Shown here: one piece after another, positions 1-11,895 of the stretch
Layout: each line of letters starts with the position of its first letter
Position numbering within the stretch: position 1 is the stretch's first letter
Source: Pseudomonadota bacterium
GTDB lineage: Bacteria; Myxococcota_A; Polyangia; Polyangiales; Polyangiaceae
Assembly: GCA_023423895.1 (NCBI GenBank)
Contig: JAFAER010000030.1
Coordinates: 1 to 64,000 of the forward strand
DNA length: 64,000 nt
Reading direction: 5' to 3'
Program-made: the position numbers and the translations under genes
Notes under the pieces: model-generated
The model's database searches: none
What the model saw: the letters and a program-made list of their open reading frames with translations, nothing else
What the model was told of the DNA's origin: nothing

Positions 1-2852
<2,852 letters not shown>

Positions 2853-2859
2853 GGCAGGC

Positions 2860-3975
2860 TCACTCCGCGCGGAGGCCGTCGCGCAGATCGGGGGTGGGCT
2901 TCACGACGACGCGCTCGCCGTCTTTCAGTCCGTCGAGGATGTGGGCTTCGGCGTCAGCTGAGTCGCCTGGTTGAAGGCGCATCGCGTCTTCGACTTCACA
3001 GATGCGGTCTTCGAGCCGACCGTCGCGAACGACGAACACGCGCGTGCTCGCTCCGACCTTGCGGATTGCACTGGTCGGGACGATCACGGCCGGGCGCTCG
3101 CCCATCGCGAGGTGCGCCGTCGCGAAGCCGCCAGGCTTGAGCGTGTGGTCGGCGTTGTCGACCACGGCTTCGGCCACGAGCTCGCGACTGGTTGCATGAA
3201 GCTGCGGGCCCACGTAGCGGACGCGGCCGGTGAACGTCTTGCCTGGCGCGCTCGAGACCGCGAACGTCACGTCTTGCCCCTCGCGGACCGCGAGCGCGGC
3301 GGACTCGGGCACGAAGAGCTTCAAACGCAGCGTCGAGACGTCGAGCAGCGTGACGACCTTCATCGAAGGTGCGACGTATTCGCCTTCATCGATCCAGCGA
3401 TCGGCGACGAGCCCCTCGAACGGCGCGCGCACGAGGCCGTCGCCGACGCTCTTTGCCGAGAGCGCTGCGTGCGCTCCTGCTGCCTTCACGCGCTGCGCGG
3501 CGGCGGCCTTGCGGGCACGTGCGCGAACGAGCTCGGCATCGCCGATCGATCCGGAGGCGACGAGCTTCTCGGTACGCGCGAGCTCGTCGTCCGCGAGCAG
3601 CGCGTCCGCCTCGGCGCTCTCCTTGTCCGCCTTCGCTTGCGCCGCCCCGAACGCGGCATTGGTCACGTCGAGCCGCGCGAGCACCGCGCCCTTCTTCACG
3701 AACGCGCCTCGCTCCACGAACGTCGCCGACACCTTGCCCGAGGTATCGGCCGCGACGTCGGCGTTGCGATTGGCTTCCAGCGTTCCGCGAAGCTTGGTGG
3801 TGCGTGGGACGTTGCGGGTCGTCGCGATCGCCGTCTCGACCTTCACCGCGGCTTCGGACGTTTCCGTGGACGCGCGGCCCTGGGCCTTCGCCTCCGAGAC
3901 CGGCCCGCGGCATGCGGCCGACGACACACCGAGCGTGACGATCAAGAGGGGGACAACCTGTCGGATTGACGACAT
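2860..3975 (-). CDS. RND periplasmic adaptor lipoprotein (HlyD/AcrA-type membrane fusion protein)
   Basis: Bridges the RND pump to an outer-membrane channel. It has 371 residues from ATG 3975. This start is preferred to the longer frame because an AAGGAG stands 8 nt upstream and a lipoprotein signal follows, with lipobox SSAAC and Cys22 as lipidation site. After it come the biotinyl/lipoyl-like half (around 60-110), an Ala-rich coiled-coil hairpin (about 110-180), the APFEGLV strand and beta-barrel domains. The stop is 7 bp before the RND start. No outer-membrane factor gene is visible on this side; it may lie beyond the left edge. Confidence 0.93.
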   Translation of the reverse strand: MSSIRQVVPLLIVTLGVSSAACRGPVSEAKAQGRASTETSEAAVKVETAIATTRNVPRTTKLRGTLEANRNADVAADTSGKVSATFVERGAFVKKGAVLARLDVTNAAFGAAQAKADKESAEADALLADDELARTEKLVASGSIGDAELVRARARKAAAAQRVKAAGAHAALSAKSVGDGLVRAPFEGLVADRWIDEGEYVAPSMKVVTLLDVSTLRLKLFVPESAALAVREGQDVTFAVSSAPGKTFTGRVRYVGPQLHATSRELVAEAVVDNADHTLKPGGFATAHLAMGERPAVIVPTSAIRKVGASTRVFVVRDGRLEDRICEVEDAMRLQPGDSADAEAHILDGLKDGERVVVKPTPDLRDGLRAE

Positions 3976-4105
3976 CTTCGAGACTCCTTGCTCCGGCACG
4001 CGTGTGCAGGGCGTGGGCCACAGGTGCCGGCTGCCCCTCGTGCACGCCATGTGTTCGAGATCGCGACGAAGGACGTCGCTCCCAGGCGTCGCTGTCCGCC
4101 ATTGC

Positions 4106-4127
4106 CGCCCGGACAGGTGTCCGGGCG
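4106..4127. promoter_or_regulatory. Perfect 10-bp inverted repeat in the divergent pump/kinase promoter region
   Basis: CGCCCGGACA, a 2-nt centre (GG), then TGTCCGGGCG. It lies in the 261-bp region between the divergent adaptor gene (start 3975, minus) and kinase gene (start 4237, plus). Two further copies of GTGTCCGG follow at 4129-4136 and 4156-4163. Likely a dimeric regulator operator. No regulator gene is adjacent, so its ligand is unknown. Confidence 0.45.
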
Positions 4128-4236
4128 CGTGTCCGGCGTCCGCCGCTCCGGGCACGTGTCCGGCCGGCCAGCCCGCGTACGCCGGGCTTTACGCGCGGGT
4201 ACGATGCGTGCAGCTTTCGAGTCTCTGGGAGGCTGT

Positions 4237-5976
4237 ATGTCCGTGACGTCGACGAGCGCGTCCTTCGCCAATCTGGAGTCGCGCGCGAACGCCCTCTTCG
4301 AACGCCTCGGCACCGTGCCCGCCTCGCCGGCGGCGATGACGGCGTTCCTTCAGCGTCGCATCGTGTTCCTGTTCAACCTCGCCTCGGCGCTCTGGCTCTC
4401 GACGTGGGTCATCGATCAGGTGCTCTGCCATGTCCTCGGTGCACAGTTCTGGGCGCACGGCGAGGCGGCGGGCGACTTCACGCATCTGTACCTCCACGCC
4501 GGGGTCGGCCTCGGTCTCGCGTTTCTCGCTGGCGTCCTCCGTCGAGCGAAGCTCGGACGGTTCGCGCTCTCGACCATCGAGGCGACCGTCACCATCGCGC
4601 AGATCATCCTGTTCTGCGTGATGATGCATCGAACGCCGCTCGACCTGCGTCCGGACCTCGCGATGTTGCTCGCCTCGGCGCACATCCTCGTCCTGCGGGC
4701 AGCGCTCGTACCCGCCGGGGCACGCAGCGCCGCGGTGCTCGGGACGATCTCGTCCTTCATCGTCGGCGTCTTCTCCTATGTCCTCTGGCGCGACGCTGGG
4801 CCAGGCATGGCCTGGGCCGGTAGGGTCTCGATCCCGATCATCAATACGATCATCTGGAGCGTCGTCGCGGTCGTGGGAACGACCTCCGTTTCGTTCGTCA
4901 TCTACGGTCTCCACAAGCGCGTGCAGAGGGCGATGGAGCTCGGGCAATACACGCTGCTGGAGAAGCTCGGCGAAGGCGGCATGGGCGTCGTCTACCGAGC
5001 GCAACACGCGCTCCTTCGGCGCCCCACCGCCATCAAGCTGCTGCGGGCATCTCAGCCCGCGGAGCCCTGCTTCTTTGCTGGTCGTGCGATGCTCGGTTCT
5101 CGCCGCGCAAACGAGGTGTCGCCGAAGCCGGACGAGGCGGCGCTCGCACGGTTCGAGCGCGAGGTGCAGCTCACCGCGCAGATCTCCCATCCGAACATCG
5201 TCTCGGTCTACGACTTCGGCCGCTCTCCCGAGGGGGCGTTCTACTACGCCATGGAGTTCCTCGACGGCGTCGATCTCCAGCGCCTCGTCGAGGAGCACGG
5301 TCCACTTCCGCCCTCTCGCGTCGTCCACATCCTCGCGCAAGTGGCCGAGGCGCTTTCGGAGGCGCACGCGGTCGGCCTCATCCATCGTGACATCAAGCCG
5401 GCGAACGTCATCGTCTGCGCGCACCCGCGCCGCTCCGACCTCGTGAAGGTCGTCGACTTCGGGCTCGTGAAGGAGCTGTCCGGCACGAGCCCAGCCGTCA
5501 GCGATGCGCGCCTCGTCACCGGCACGCCGCTCTACATGGCGCCGGAGACGATCACGAGTCCAGGCGAGAGCGATCCACGAAGCGACCTCTACGCGCTCGG
5601 CGCGATGGGCTACTTCCTTCTCACCGGTGAGCCGGTGTTCGAAGGAAAGACGGTGGTGGAGGTCTGCGGCGCCCACCTCCACAAGGCGGTGGTTCCGCCG
5701 TCGCTGCGCACGAACACCAAGATCCCGGCCGACCTCGAGGCGCTGCTCCTTCGCTGCCTCGCCAAGTCGCGCCAGGACCGTCCGTCTTCTGCCGAGGAGA
5801 TCCAGCGGGCGCTCCGCGCGATGCCCATCCCCGTGTGGGGCGCCGAGGAGGCGCAGGCCTGGTGGGTGGATCGGAAGCGCGACGGGCTCACGCGCATGGC
5901 GGCACCGAAGAGCGGGACGCGCACGCTCAATGCGGCGTCCCGTGAGCTCGCCGAGACCGCCGTCGCGGAGGCGTGA
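4237..5976 (+). CDS. Hanks-type Ser/Thr protein kinase with N-terminal multi-pass membrane domain
   Basis: 579 residues. Start ATG 4237 has GGGAGG just upstream; an in-frame ATG at 4204 is possible. Residues about 45-230 hold roughly six hydrophobic helices, so the sensor part is embedded in the inner membrane. A cytoplasmic kinase domain follows from Tyr238: glycine loop GEGGMG (245-250), invariant Lys267, HRDIKP with His383/Asp385, and DFG Asp407, so it should be active. There is an insert of about 30 residues between Lys267 and the C-helix. This inverts the common layout, where the kinase comes first and one TM helix precedes an extracellular sensor. Divergent from the RND operon; substrates unknown. 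Confidence 0.92.
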   Translation: MSVTSTSASFANLESRANALFERLGTVPASPAAMTAFLQRRIVFLFNLASALWLSTWVIDQVLCHVLGAQFWAHGEAAGDFTHLYLHAGVGLGLAFLAGVLRRAKLGRFALSTIEATVTIAQIILFCVMMHRTPLDLRPDLAMLLASAHILVLRAALVPAGARSAAVLGTISSFIVGVFSYVLWRDAGPGMAWAGRVSIPIINTIIWSVVAVVGTTSVSFVIYGLHKRVQRAMELGQYTLLEKLGEGGMGVVYRAQHALLRRPTAIKLLRASQPAEPCFFAGRAMLGSRRANEVSPKPDEAALARFEREVQLTAQISHPNIVSVYDFGRSPEGAFYYAMEFLDGVDLQRLVEEHGPLPPSRVVHILAQVAEALSEAHAVGLIHRDIKPANVIVCAHPRRSDLVKVVDFGLVKELSGTSPAVSDARLVTGTPLYMAPETITSPGESDPRSDLYALGAMGYFLLTGEPVFEGKTVVEVCGAHLHKAVVPPSLRTNTKIPADLEALLLRCLAKSRQDRPSSAEEIQRALRAMPIPVWGAEEAQAWWVDRKRDGLTRMAAPKSGTRTLNAASRELAETAVAEA

Positions 5977-6362
5977 CGAACGAGCTGGCTGCGCCGCTCG
6001 CGAGACAGCGATGCGCAGACGTGACCTCGTAGACATACATCCCCACCATCCCGTCGCGGCTTCAGAAGAGCTGCGAGCTGCAAGATGACATCGTGCAGGT
6101 CCCGAGCTCGGCGGGCGAGATTCGCTCGAGCTGCCCCCACGAGCGAGCTCCCTGCGCCGACGCACCGTTTGCAGCGTCTCGCACGCCCTGCACCAGCGCG
6201 CCGCGAAGTTCTCCTCATAACCACAGTATTGTCGAATTCGCGCGACCTCGGAATCTCGGCACGTGAGCTGCTTGGGATACACGCAGAGCCGCACGGAGGT
6301 CATCGCCTCACCCACGCGACTCACGTTTCGTGCACGTGCGTGCGCGACCTGGAGCTTGTCCC
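5977..6362. other. Intergenic region, no gene seen
   Basis: 386 bases between the kinase and nirK. Frames crossing it read as low-complexity Arg/Ala-rich translations with no recognisable domain. I looked for an FNR/NNR-type site (TTGAT-N4-ATCAA) that would explain anaerobic control of nirK and did not find one. The nirK promoter should lie here. Confidence 0.5.
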
Positions 6363-7814
6363 GTGCGTCGACTCATTCCGTTCCTCCCTCCCATCGCAGC
6401 CGTCGCCATCATCGCCGGTGTCCACTGCCACCGCTCCTCGAGCGAGCCTTCACAGGAGAGCGCCGCCGCATCGGCGCCGGCCGCCCCCATTCGCGGCGAG
6501 CTGACGTACGCGCCGAAGGTCCCCGCGCCGATCAAGCGAGCACCCACGCGTGTCGTCGTGGACGTCGAGATCAAGGAGGTCGTCCTGCCGATCGCCGGCA
6601 ACACCACCTACGTGTTCTGGACCTTCGGCGGACGCGTGCCTGGGCAGTTCATTCGCGTCCGGCAGGGCGACACGGTCGAGCTGCACCTGAAGAACGCGCC
6701 CGACAACAAGATGCCGCACAACATCGACCTCCACGCCGTGACGGGGCCTGGCGGAGGTGCTCCGCGCACGTTCACGGCACCGGGCCACCAGACCGAGTTC
6801 AGCTTCCAGGCGCTCCGACCCGGCCTCTACGTCTATCACTGCGCAGCCGCGCCAGTCGGGATGCACATCGCGAACGGGATGTACGGCCTCATCCTCGTGG
6901 AGCCCCCGGAGGGACTTCCGCCGGTCGACCGTGAGTTCTACGTGATGCAAGGCGACTTCTACACGGCGGGCGCCTACCACGAGAAGGGCCTCCAGGCCTT
7001 CGACGTCCAGAAGGCGATCGACGAGAAGCCCACCTACGTCCTCTTCAACGGCAGCGAAGGCGCGCTCACCGGCGACAATGCGCTGCACGCCAACGTCGGG
7101 GAGAAGATCCGCATCTTCGTCGGCAACGGTGGCCCGAACATGGTTTCGAGCTTCCACGTCATCGGCGCGATCTTCGATCGGGTCTATCGCGAAGGCGGGA
7201 CCACCGTCGAGACCGATGTCCAGACGACGCTCGTGCCGGCCGGCGGAGCCTCCATCGTCGAGTTCACCGCGCGTGTGCCTGGTGAATACGCGATGGTCGA
7301 CCACTCGATCTTCCGGGCCTTCAACAAGGGCGCTGTCGGATCGATCGAGGTGAGCGGGCCGTCGGCACCCGACATCTACGCGGCCGAGACCAAGGAGAGC
7401 GTCTACACCGGTGGGCCGAGCCCGATCGCCGAGCCGGCTCCCGTCGCGCAAGCCGCGGCGATGACGAAGGACGACCAGGTCGCGGCCGGCGGCAAGCTGT
7501 ACGGGAGCACCTGCGGGGCATGTCACCAGCCATCCGGCAAGGGTCTCGCCAACGCGTTTCCTCCACTCGCCGGCTCGGACTTCTTGATGGCGGACAAGGA
7601 CCGGTCGATTGAAGTCGCGCTCCGCGGGCTCAAGGGCCCCGTGACGGTGAACGGCCAGTCGTACGACTCGATGATGCCACCGCAGTCTCACCTGTCCGAC
7701 GCCGAGCTCGCCAACCTGCTCACGTTCATCCGTAACTCGTGGGGCAACAGCGGCGATGCGGTCACTCCAGAGGAGGTCGCGGCGAAGCGTTCTTCCAAGA
7801 CGGCGCTGCGATGA
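6363..7814 (+). CDS. nirK: Copper nitrite reductase, AniA-like, fused to a C-terminal cytochrome c domain
   Basis: Reduces nitrite to nitric oxide in the periplasm (EC 1.7.2.1). 483 residues from GTG 6363, with GGAG 8 nt upstream; GTG 6330 is possible. An N-terminal hydrophobic export segment is followed by two cupredoxin domains. Copper ligands are visible: His119 (T1), active-site Asp122, His124 (T2), His159 (T2)/Cys160 (T1), His168 and Met173 (T1), His265 (catalytic) and His314 (T2). The motifs FHVIG and VDHSIFRAF match the AniA branch. Residues about 375-470 form a class-I cytochrome c: heme site CGACH (Cys384, Cys387, His388) and probable axial Met437 or Met438. This is a three-domain layout that supplies its own electron-entry heme. 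First gene of nirK-nirV-sco. Confidence 0.95.
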   Translation: MRRLIPFLPPIAAVAIIAGVHCHRSSSEPSQESAAASAPAAPIRGELTYAPKVPAPIKRAPTRVVVDVEIKEVVLPIAGNTTYVFWTFGGRVPGQFIRVRQGDTVELHLKNAPDNKMPHNIDLHAVTGPGGGAPRTFTAPGHQTEFSFQALRPGLYVYHCAAAPVGMHIANGMYGLILVEPPEGLPPVDREFYVMQGDFYTAGAYHEKGLQAFDVQKAIDEKPTYVLFNGSEGALTGDNALHANVGEKIRIFVGNGGPNMVSSFHVIGAIFDRVYREGGTTVETDVQTTLVPAGGASIVEFTARVPGEYAMVDHSIFRAFNKGAVGSIEVSGPSAPDIYAAETKESVYTGGPSPIAEPAPVAQAAAMTKDDQVAAGGKLYGSTCGACHQPSGKGLANAFPPLAGSDFLMADKDRSIEVALRGLKGPVTVNGQSYDSMMPPQSHLSDAELANLLTFIRNSWGNSGDAVTPEEVAAKRSSKTALR

Positions 7815-8641
7815 TCACCTCGCTCTTTCGCGCTCGCTTCGCGGCGATCGCGCTCATCGCTGCGCTCCCCGTCGAGGGTGCGCTCGCTGACGGTCGGACG
7901 ACCGCAACGCCGACGCCGATGCCGACCGAGAGCAGCACGGCGCTCATCACCGCGGGCACATACCGTCCGCTCTTCCCGCGATCGAAGACCGAGCCCACCG
8001 TGCACGTGCGGACCTTCCGCCTCGATCGCCGCCCGGTCACGAATGGCGATTTTCTCTCCTTCGTCCAGGCAAAGCCAGAATGGGCGCGCGACCGGGTCGC
8101 CGCCGTCGTCGCCGAGCCCGCGTATCTCGCGCACTGGCAGGCTCCGCGTGCACTGGGACCGCAGGTCGATGCCGAGCAGCCGGTCGTCGGCGTGAGCTGG
8201 TACGCCGCGCGCGCCTATTGCGCCTGGCGCGGCGGCCGACTGCCAACCGAGGCCGAGTGGGAGCGCGCCGGCGTCGCGAGCCGGACGAGCGCTGATGGGT
8301 CGGACGACAGCGCCTGGCGCGCAGAGCTCCTCGCGACCTACTCGCGGCCGGCCCCGGCGCGGCTTCCGCGCGTCGGCAGCGCTCCCAACTTCTGGGGCGT
8401 CAGCGACATGCACGGTCTCGTCTGGGAGTGGGTGCTCGACTTCGGCAACGCCATCACGGCGTTCTCGGGCGGCTCCGACCGACTTCGCTTCTGCGGCGCG
8501 AGCGGGAGCAGCGCACGCGACGCGACCGACTTCGCCGCGTTCGAGCGCACCGCTCTCCGGAGCTCTCTCCGCGCGAGCTTCGTCCTCAAGAACCTCGGCT
8601 TTCGCTGCGCCGCGGACGCCGCCTCGGGAGAATCGAAATGA
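7811..8641 (+). CDS. nirV: NirV-like protein (formylglycine-generating-enzyme/SUMF1 fold)
   Basis: 276 residues. ATG 7811 overlaps the nirK stop by 4 bp (ATGA), so the longer in-frame start at 7739 is rejected. An export signal (MITSLFRARFAAIALIAALP) is followed by an FGE-sulfatase/SUMF1-like domain: NGDFLSFV, GVSWYAARAYCAWRGGRLPTE, LVWEWVLDF and the closing FRCA. NirV proteins of this fold accompany nirK in denitrifiers; their exact role is unsettled, and here export implies a periplasmic function. The canonical FGE catalytic cysteine pair is not obvious, so formylglycine synthesis is not claimed. Confidence 0.88.
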   Translation: MITSLFRARFAAIALIAALPVEGALADGRTTATPTPMPTESSTALITAGTYRPLFPRSKTEPTVHVRTFRLDRRPVTNGDFLSFVQAKPEWARDRVAAVVAEPAYLAHWQAPRALGPQVDAEQPVVGVSWYAARAYCAWRGGRLPTEAEWERAGVASRTSADGSDDSAWRAELLATYSRPAPARLPRVGSAPNFWGVSDMHGLVWEWVLDFGNAITAFSGGSDRLRFCGASGSSARDATDFAAFERTALRSSLRASFVLKNLGFRCAADAASGESK

Positions 8642-9264
8642 ACACCGCCAAGCTCTTGAGTATCGGTCTTCCCCTCGCCGTCCTCCTCGCGGGCTGCAAC
8701 GACCGGCCGCGCGTGACGACACCGGCCAGCGCGCCCGTGACTCTGGCCTCTCCGGCGATGCAGCCAGCATCCCCGAGCCTGTACCCGCTCGGGCTCGACC
8801 TCCGTGACCAGCACGGGACGGCGGTCAAACTTGACCTCTTCCGAGGTAGCCCGGTCATCGTGAGCATGTTCTACGGCACGTGCCCGGCGGCTTGCCCGCT
8901 CATCGTCTCGCACGTCAAGCAGATCGAGGCGTCCCTCCCGCCCGAGGTCCGCGCACGGACGCGGGTGCTGCTGGTGAGCTTCGACCCGGAGCACGACACA
9001 CCCGCCGCGCTGACCGAGATCGCGGCCCGCCATCGCGTCGACGCCGGCCGCTGGCGCTTCGCCGTCGGGCACGACGACGAGGTCCGTCAGCTCGCAAACG
9101 CCCTCGGCGTTACATACCAGGAGTTCGAGGGCGGCTTCTTCACGCACAACTCCGTGATCTCCGTCCTGGACGGCGAAGGTCGGATCGTCGGTCGCGTGGA
9201 CGACCCACAGGCCGATCTGGCTCCCCTGGCAACGGCCGTCACTCGAGCCGCACGAGGGTCGTGA
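8638..9264 (+). CDS. SCO1/SenC/PrrC-family copper-binding lipoprotein
   Basis: 208 residues. ATG 8638 overlaps the nirV stop by 4 bp. A lipoprotein signal ends LLAGC. The thioredoxin-like fold carries the SCO copper/redox motif CPAAC (Cys82, Cys86) and the conserved distal His170 in FTHNS. SCO proteins deliver copper to, or reduce thiols in, copper sites such as CuA. Placement at the end of a nirK operon suggests it helps load or maintain the NirK copper centres; that is inference. The three genes are probably translationally coupled. Confidence 0.92.
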   Translation: MNTAKLLSIGLPLAVLLAGCNDRPRVTTPASAPVTLASPAMQPASPSLYPLGLDLRDQHGTAVKLDLFRGSPVIVSMFYGTCPAACPLIVSHVKQIEASLPPEVRARTRVLLVSFDPEHDTPAALTEIAARHRVDAGRWRFAVGHDDEVRQLANALGVTYQEFEGGFFTHNSVISVLDGEGRIVGRVDDPQADLAPLATAVTRAARGS

Positions 9265-9275
9265 CCCGACCACAG

Positions 9276-9293
9276 CCGCTGCTGGTTCAGCGG
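9276..9293 (+). terminator. Weak hairpin after the nirK-nirV-sco operon
   Basis: CCGCTG, 6-nt loop, CAGCGG: a perfect 6-bp stem 11 nt after the sco stop codon. There is no clear T-run after it, so it is only a candidate terminator or mRNA-stabilising hairpin. The rest of 9265-9528 shows no gene. Confidence 0.3.
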
Positions 9294-9528
9294 TCCTTCA
9301 TCTCGGAGGCGTCAGAGCGTAGGAGACGGTAGCGGGTCGAAAGTTGCTCCCGCAGCTCGTTCTGGCGCGGACCGTAATGGGTTCACTGCACGGTCCCTCG
9401 CTCCCACAACGACGGGATGGTGACATCACGCGGTCACGAAGCGCGAACGACTTCGCGTGATGGCGGAACGTGTGTGCATGGGCGCTGCTGCGTGCTGCCG
9501 TCGTGAGCGGCGTGTGCGGCTCTCGTCT

Positions 9529-11142
9529 TCAGGGGACGACGACGACGACCGCGCGCGACTCGAGTCCGTGCCGGTCGACGACGCTGATGGCCCAATGCCC
9601 CGGCCCGATCGTCACGTCGGTTCCACCGCTCGCGCGCGCAGGTACCAGCTCGGCGAGGGCGGGTGAGACGCCGCTCTTGTCGTAGATCGCGAAGGCGCGC
9701 GCGCGCGTGTCGTCTCCCGGCGTGATGGTCAGCTCGCCGCCGCGCTGCTCCACGCGCGGCGCGCTCGGATCCTCGAGAACGCCGCTCGCGCGCGCAGCCA
9801 GCGCCGAGGCGAGCGGCGGCGTCGTGGCGGGGGTCTTCCAGTAGGCCGTCGTGAGCGACGTGCGGAGACCAAGCTGGTCGTCGGCGAGCGGCCTCGCCGT
9901 GAAGAAGACGTTCCCGCGAAGGCCTCTTCCCGCCGCGCGCTCGGCGCGGGAGAGCTGCATCTGGAGGTCGATCTCTTGGAGGGGCCACTCGTCTTGCCCG
10001 ATCTTCGTGATGTCGTGCCCAACGAACACCGAGCGTCCGTCCTTGGCGAGCGACGCCCACCACGTCACGAGCTTCCCGAACGCCTGCTTCTCGCGCGTCG
10101 TCGGCCAGTAGAGCTGCGGGACGAGGTAGTCGACCCAGCCCTCGTCGATCCAGGTCACGGGATCGCAGGCGATGACGTTGTAGGCGTCGAGACCCTGGAT
10201 GCCCTCGGGCACGCCGGGCTTGTAGATGCCGAACGGACTGATGCCGAAGCGCGCGTCGGCGCGCCTCTGCGCCACGAGCTCGGAGACCTCGCGCACGAGC
10301 GTGTTCACGTTCTGCCTGCGCCAGGCGTTCCGGACGAGCGTGCCTCCCTGCGCCACGAACGCGTTGAAGCGCGCGTCGTCGTCGAACGTGAGGTTTCCGT
10401 TCGGGTAGGGATAGAAGTAGTCGTCGAAGTGGATGCCGTCGACGTCGTAGCGGTCGAGGATCTCCACGATCACGTTCTCCAGCTCGGTGCGCACCTCGGG
10501 CGCCGCCGGATCGAGCCAGATCTGCGTGCCCCAAGGCACGGTCGCTCCCGGCATCCGTTTCGTCACGTGCGACGCGGGCGGCGTCAGCGAGGTCTGGGAG
10601 AGCGCGCGATACGGGTTGAGCCAGGCGTGGAGCTCGATGCCGCGCGCGTGCGCCTCGTCGATCGCGAAGGCGAGGGGATCCCAGCCCGGATCTTGCCCCA
10701 TCGTGCCGGTGAGAAAGCGTGCCCACGGCGCGAGCGCCGACGGGTAGAGGGCGTCGCCCTCGGTCCGCACCTGGAGGAAGACGGCGTTCATCCGCGCGGC
10801 GGCGAGGCCGTCGAAGAGCCCGACGAGCTCGGCTTTCGCCTCCGCCTGCGTCATCCCGGAGCGGCTCGGCCAAACCCCGTTCCAGACGTAGTGGATCCAC
10901 GCGGCGCGGAGCTCCCGCTCGTGTTCGACGGCGATGGTCTCGGGCTTCTCCTCGGGCCTGCCCTCGGGCGGCGTGCTTCGCGGGGGCTCCGTGACCTCCG
11001 GTACCTCCGGCGGCAGGTCGCTCGGGGAGGTGCTCGTCGCGTCTGCGCTGCAGGCCACGAGCGAGAGAAAGGTGAGGACGGGGAGCAGCCGGCGGAGGCG
11101 TCGCACAGCGCAGTGCGTGCGCTCGCGCGACGCTCCCCGCAA
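9529..11142 (-). CDS. Glycoside-hydrolase-like lipoprotein, GHL10 (DUF187) family
   Basis: 537 residues in the longest form. It opens with TTG at 11142; GTG at 11106 is an alternative that leaves the signal peptide intact, and neither has a convincing ribosome site. The signal ends with lipobox SLVAC, then a Pro/Ser-rich linker. Residues about 70-400 are a TIM-barrel GHL10 domain: ELRAAWIHYVWNGVW, NAVFLQVRTEGDALYPS, GIELHAWLNPYRA, DRYDVDGIHFDDYFYPY. The C-terminal 100 residues look like a beta-sandwich. Members act on peptidoglycan or polysaccharide; the substrate here is unknown. Probably attached to the outer membrane. Single gene. Confidence 0.88.
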   Translation of the reverse strand: MRGASRERTHCAVRRLRRLLPVLTFLSLVACSADATSTSPSDLPPEVPEVTEPPRSTPPEGRPEEKPETIAVEHERELRAAWIHYVWNGVWPSRSGMTQAEAKAELVGLFDGLAAARMNAVFLQVRTEGDALYPSALAPWARFLTGTMGQDPGWDPLAFAIDEAHARGIELHAWLNPYRALSQTSLTPPASHVTKRMPGATVPWGTQIWLDPAAPEVRTELENVIVEILDRYDVDGIHFDDYFYPYPNGNLTFDDDARFNAFVAQGGTLVRNAWRRQNVNTLVREVSELVAQRRADARFGISPFGIYKPGVPEGIQGLDAYNVIACDPVTWIDEGWVDYLVPQLYWPTTREKQAFGKLVTWWASLAKDGRSVFVGHDITKIGQDEWPLQEIDLQMQLSRAERAAGRGLRGNVFFTARPLADDQLGLRTSLTTAYWKTPATTPPLASALAARASGVLEDPSAPRVEQRGGELTITPGDDTRARAFAIYDKSGVSPALAELVPARASGGTDVTIGPGHWAISVVDRHGLESRAVVVVVP

Positions 11143-11529
11143 GTCTCGTTCGCGTCATGGCTGCCGAGCCGCGGCCCGGAAGCCATGCGACCACGGTTCG
11201 TGAATGTAGTCTCGTCCTCTCCTGCCTTGGTGCCCCTGCCGAAGACCGACGGGTGGAGGCTTTATCAGCGTTTCAAGATTCTGCGCAGGCCTGAAGTCGA
11301 ACGCGATGGGGGCGACGATGAAGTCGGAAGCCCGCAGGACTGGCTCCCCAATCTGCAACGGGGCATCGAGTTCGGCTTCGTGGATGAGGCGAGTTTTCTG
11401 GGAGCGCCGCTCGTCCATATCGGGTCCACACGAGAGGACAGCGTGGGCCCCGAGCCAGGCTCTGCGCCACGTGCGCCGCGAGGCCCTCGTCAGTCGCACG
11501 GGACCTGCGCGGGATCCACCTTGATCGGG

Positions 11530-11556
11530 AACGTCCAGAGCACGAATCGAGTGACA
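11530..11556 (-). promoter_or_regulatory. Weak second match to the ECF41 promoter pattern
   Basis: TGTCACT, 16-nt spacer, CGTT: one mismatch in each element against TGTCACA-N16-CGTC. It points toward 11142 but is about 390 bp from the nearest intact gene start and lies in a decayed region, so it may be chance or a relic. Confidence 0.15.
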
Positions 11557-11600
11557 GCGGAACGTTGACCCGGTTGCCTTCATGCTGAGCCGAAACGGCC

Positions 11601-11828
11601 TCAACGAGGCCCGTCTTCCTCGACATACCGCAGCTGGAAGCGACCGCACTCGATACAGTCGTTCGGCTCGAGCACGTGTGCCTTCACTATCTGTCCATTC
11701 ACCCGAGTGCCGTTGTCGCTGCCGAGATCTTCGATGCGATACTTGCCGTCGCGACACGCCACGCGGGCATGGCGTCGAGTCACGGTACCGTCCTGAGAGT
11801 TCATGCCCTTCGACCTTTCGGCGTGCAT
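11601..11828 (-). pseudogene. FHA-domain remnant (N-terminal strands missing)
   Basis: A 75-residue frame whose core RRHARV ... YRIEDLGSDNGTRVNG ... is the second half of a forkhead-associated (phosphothreonine-binding) domain, including the SRRHA-like and N-G-T-x-V-N-G elements. The first strands with the GR/S site are absent; the upstream residues do not resemble them in any frame. An intact FHA fold needs about 90-100 residues, so this is probably a gene fragment. It lies directly downstream, on the same strand, of an Ig-like fragment, as if a deletion joined two genes. Confidence 0.55.
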
Positions 11829-11895
11829 CCGGAAGGAGAGTGCACCGCCGTCGATACCGCCGAACTGATCTAGAGAGAGGACGCGCTGACCCGAC

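Noticed and set aside
4189..6324. 711-codon minus-strand frame opposite the kinase
   Set aside because: No domain; kinase motifs on the plus strand are complete.
5977..6362. FNR/NNR box for nirK
   Set aside because: No TTGAT-N4-ATCAA-like sequence found on either strand.
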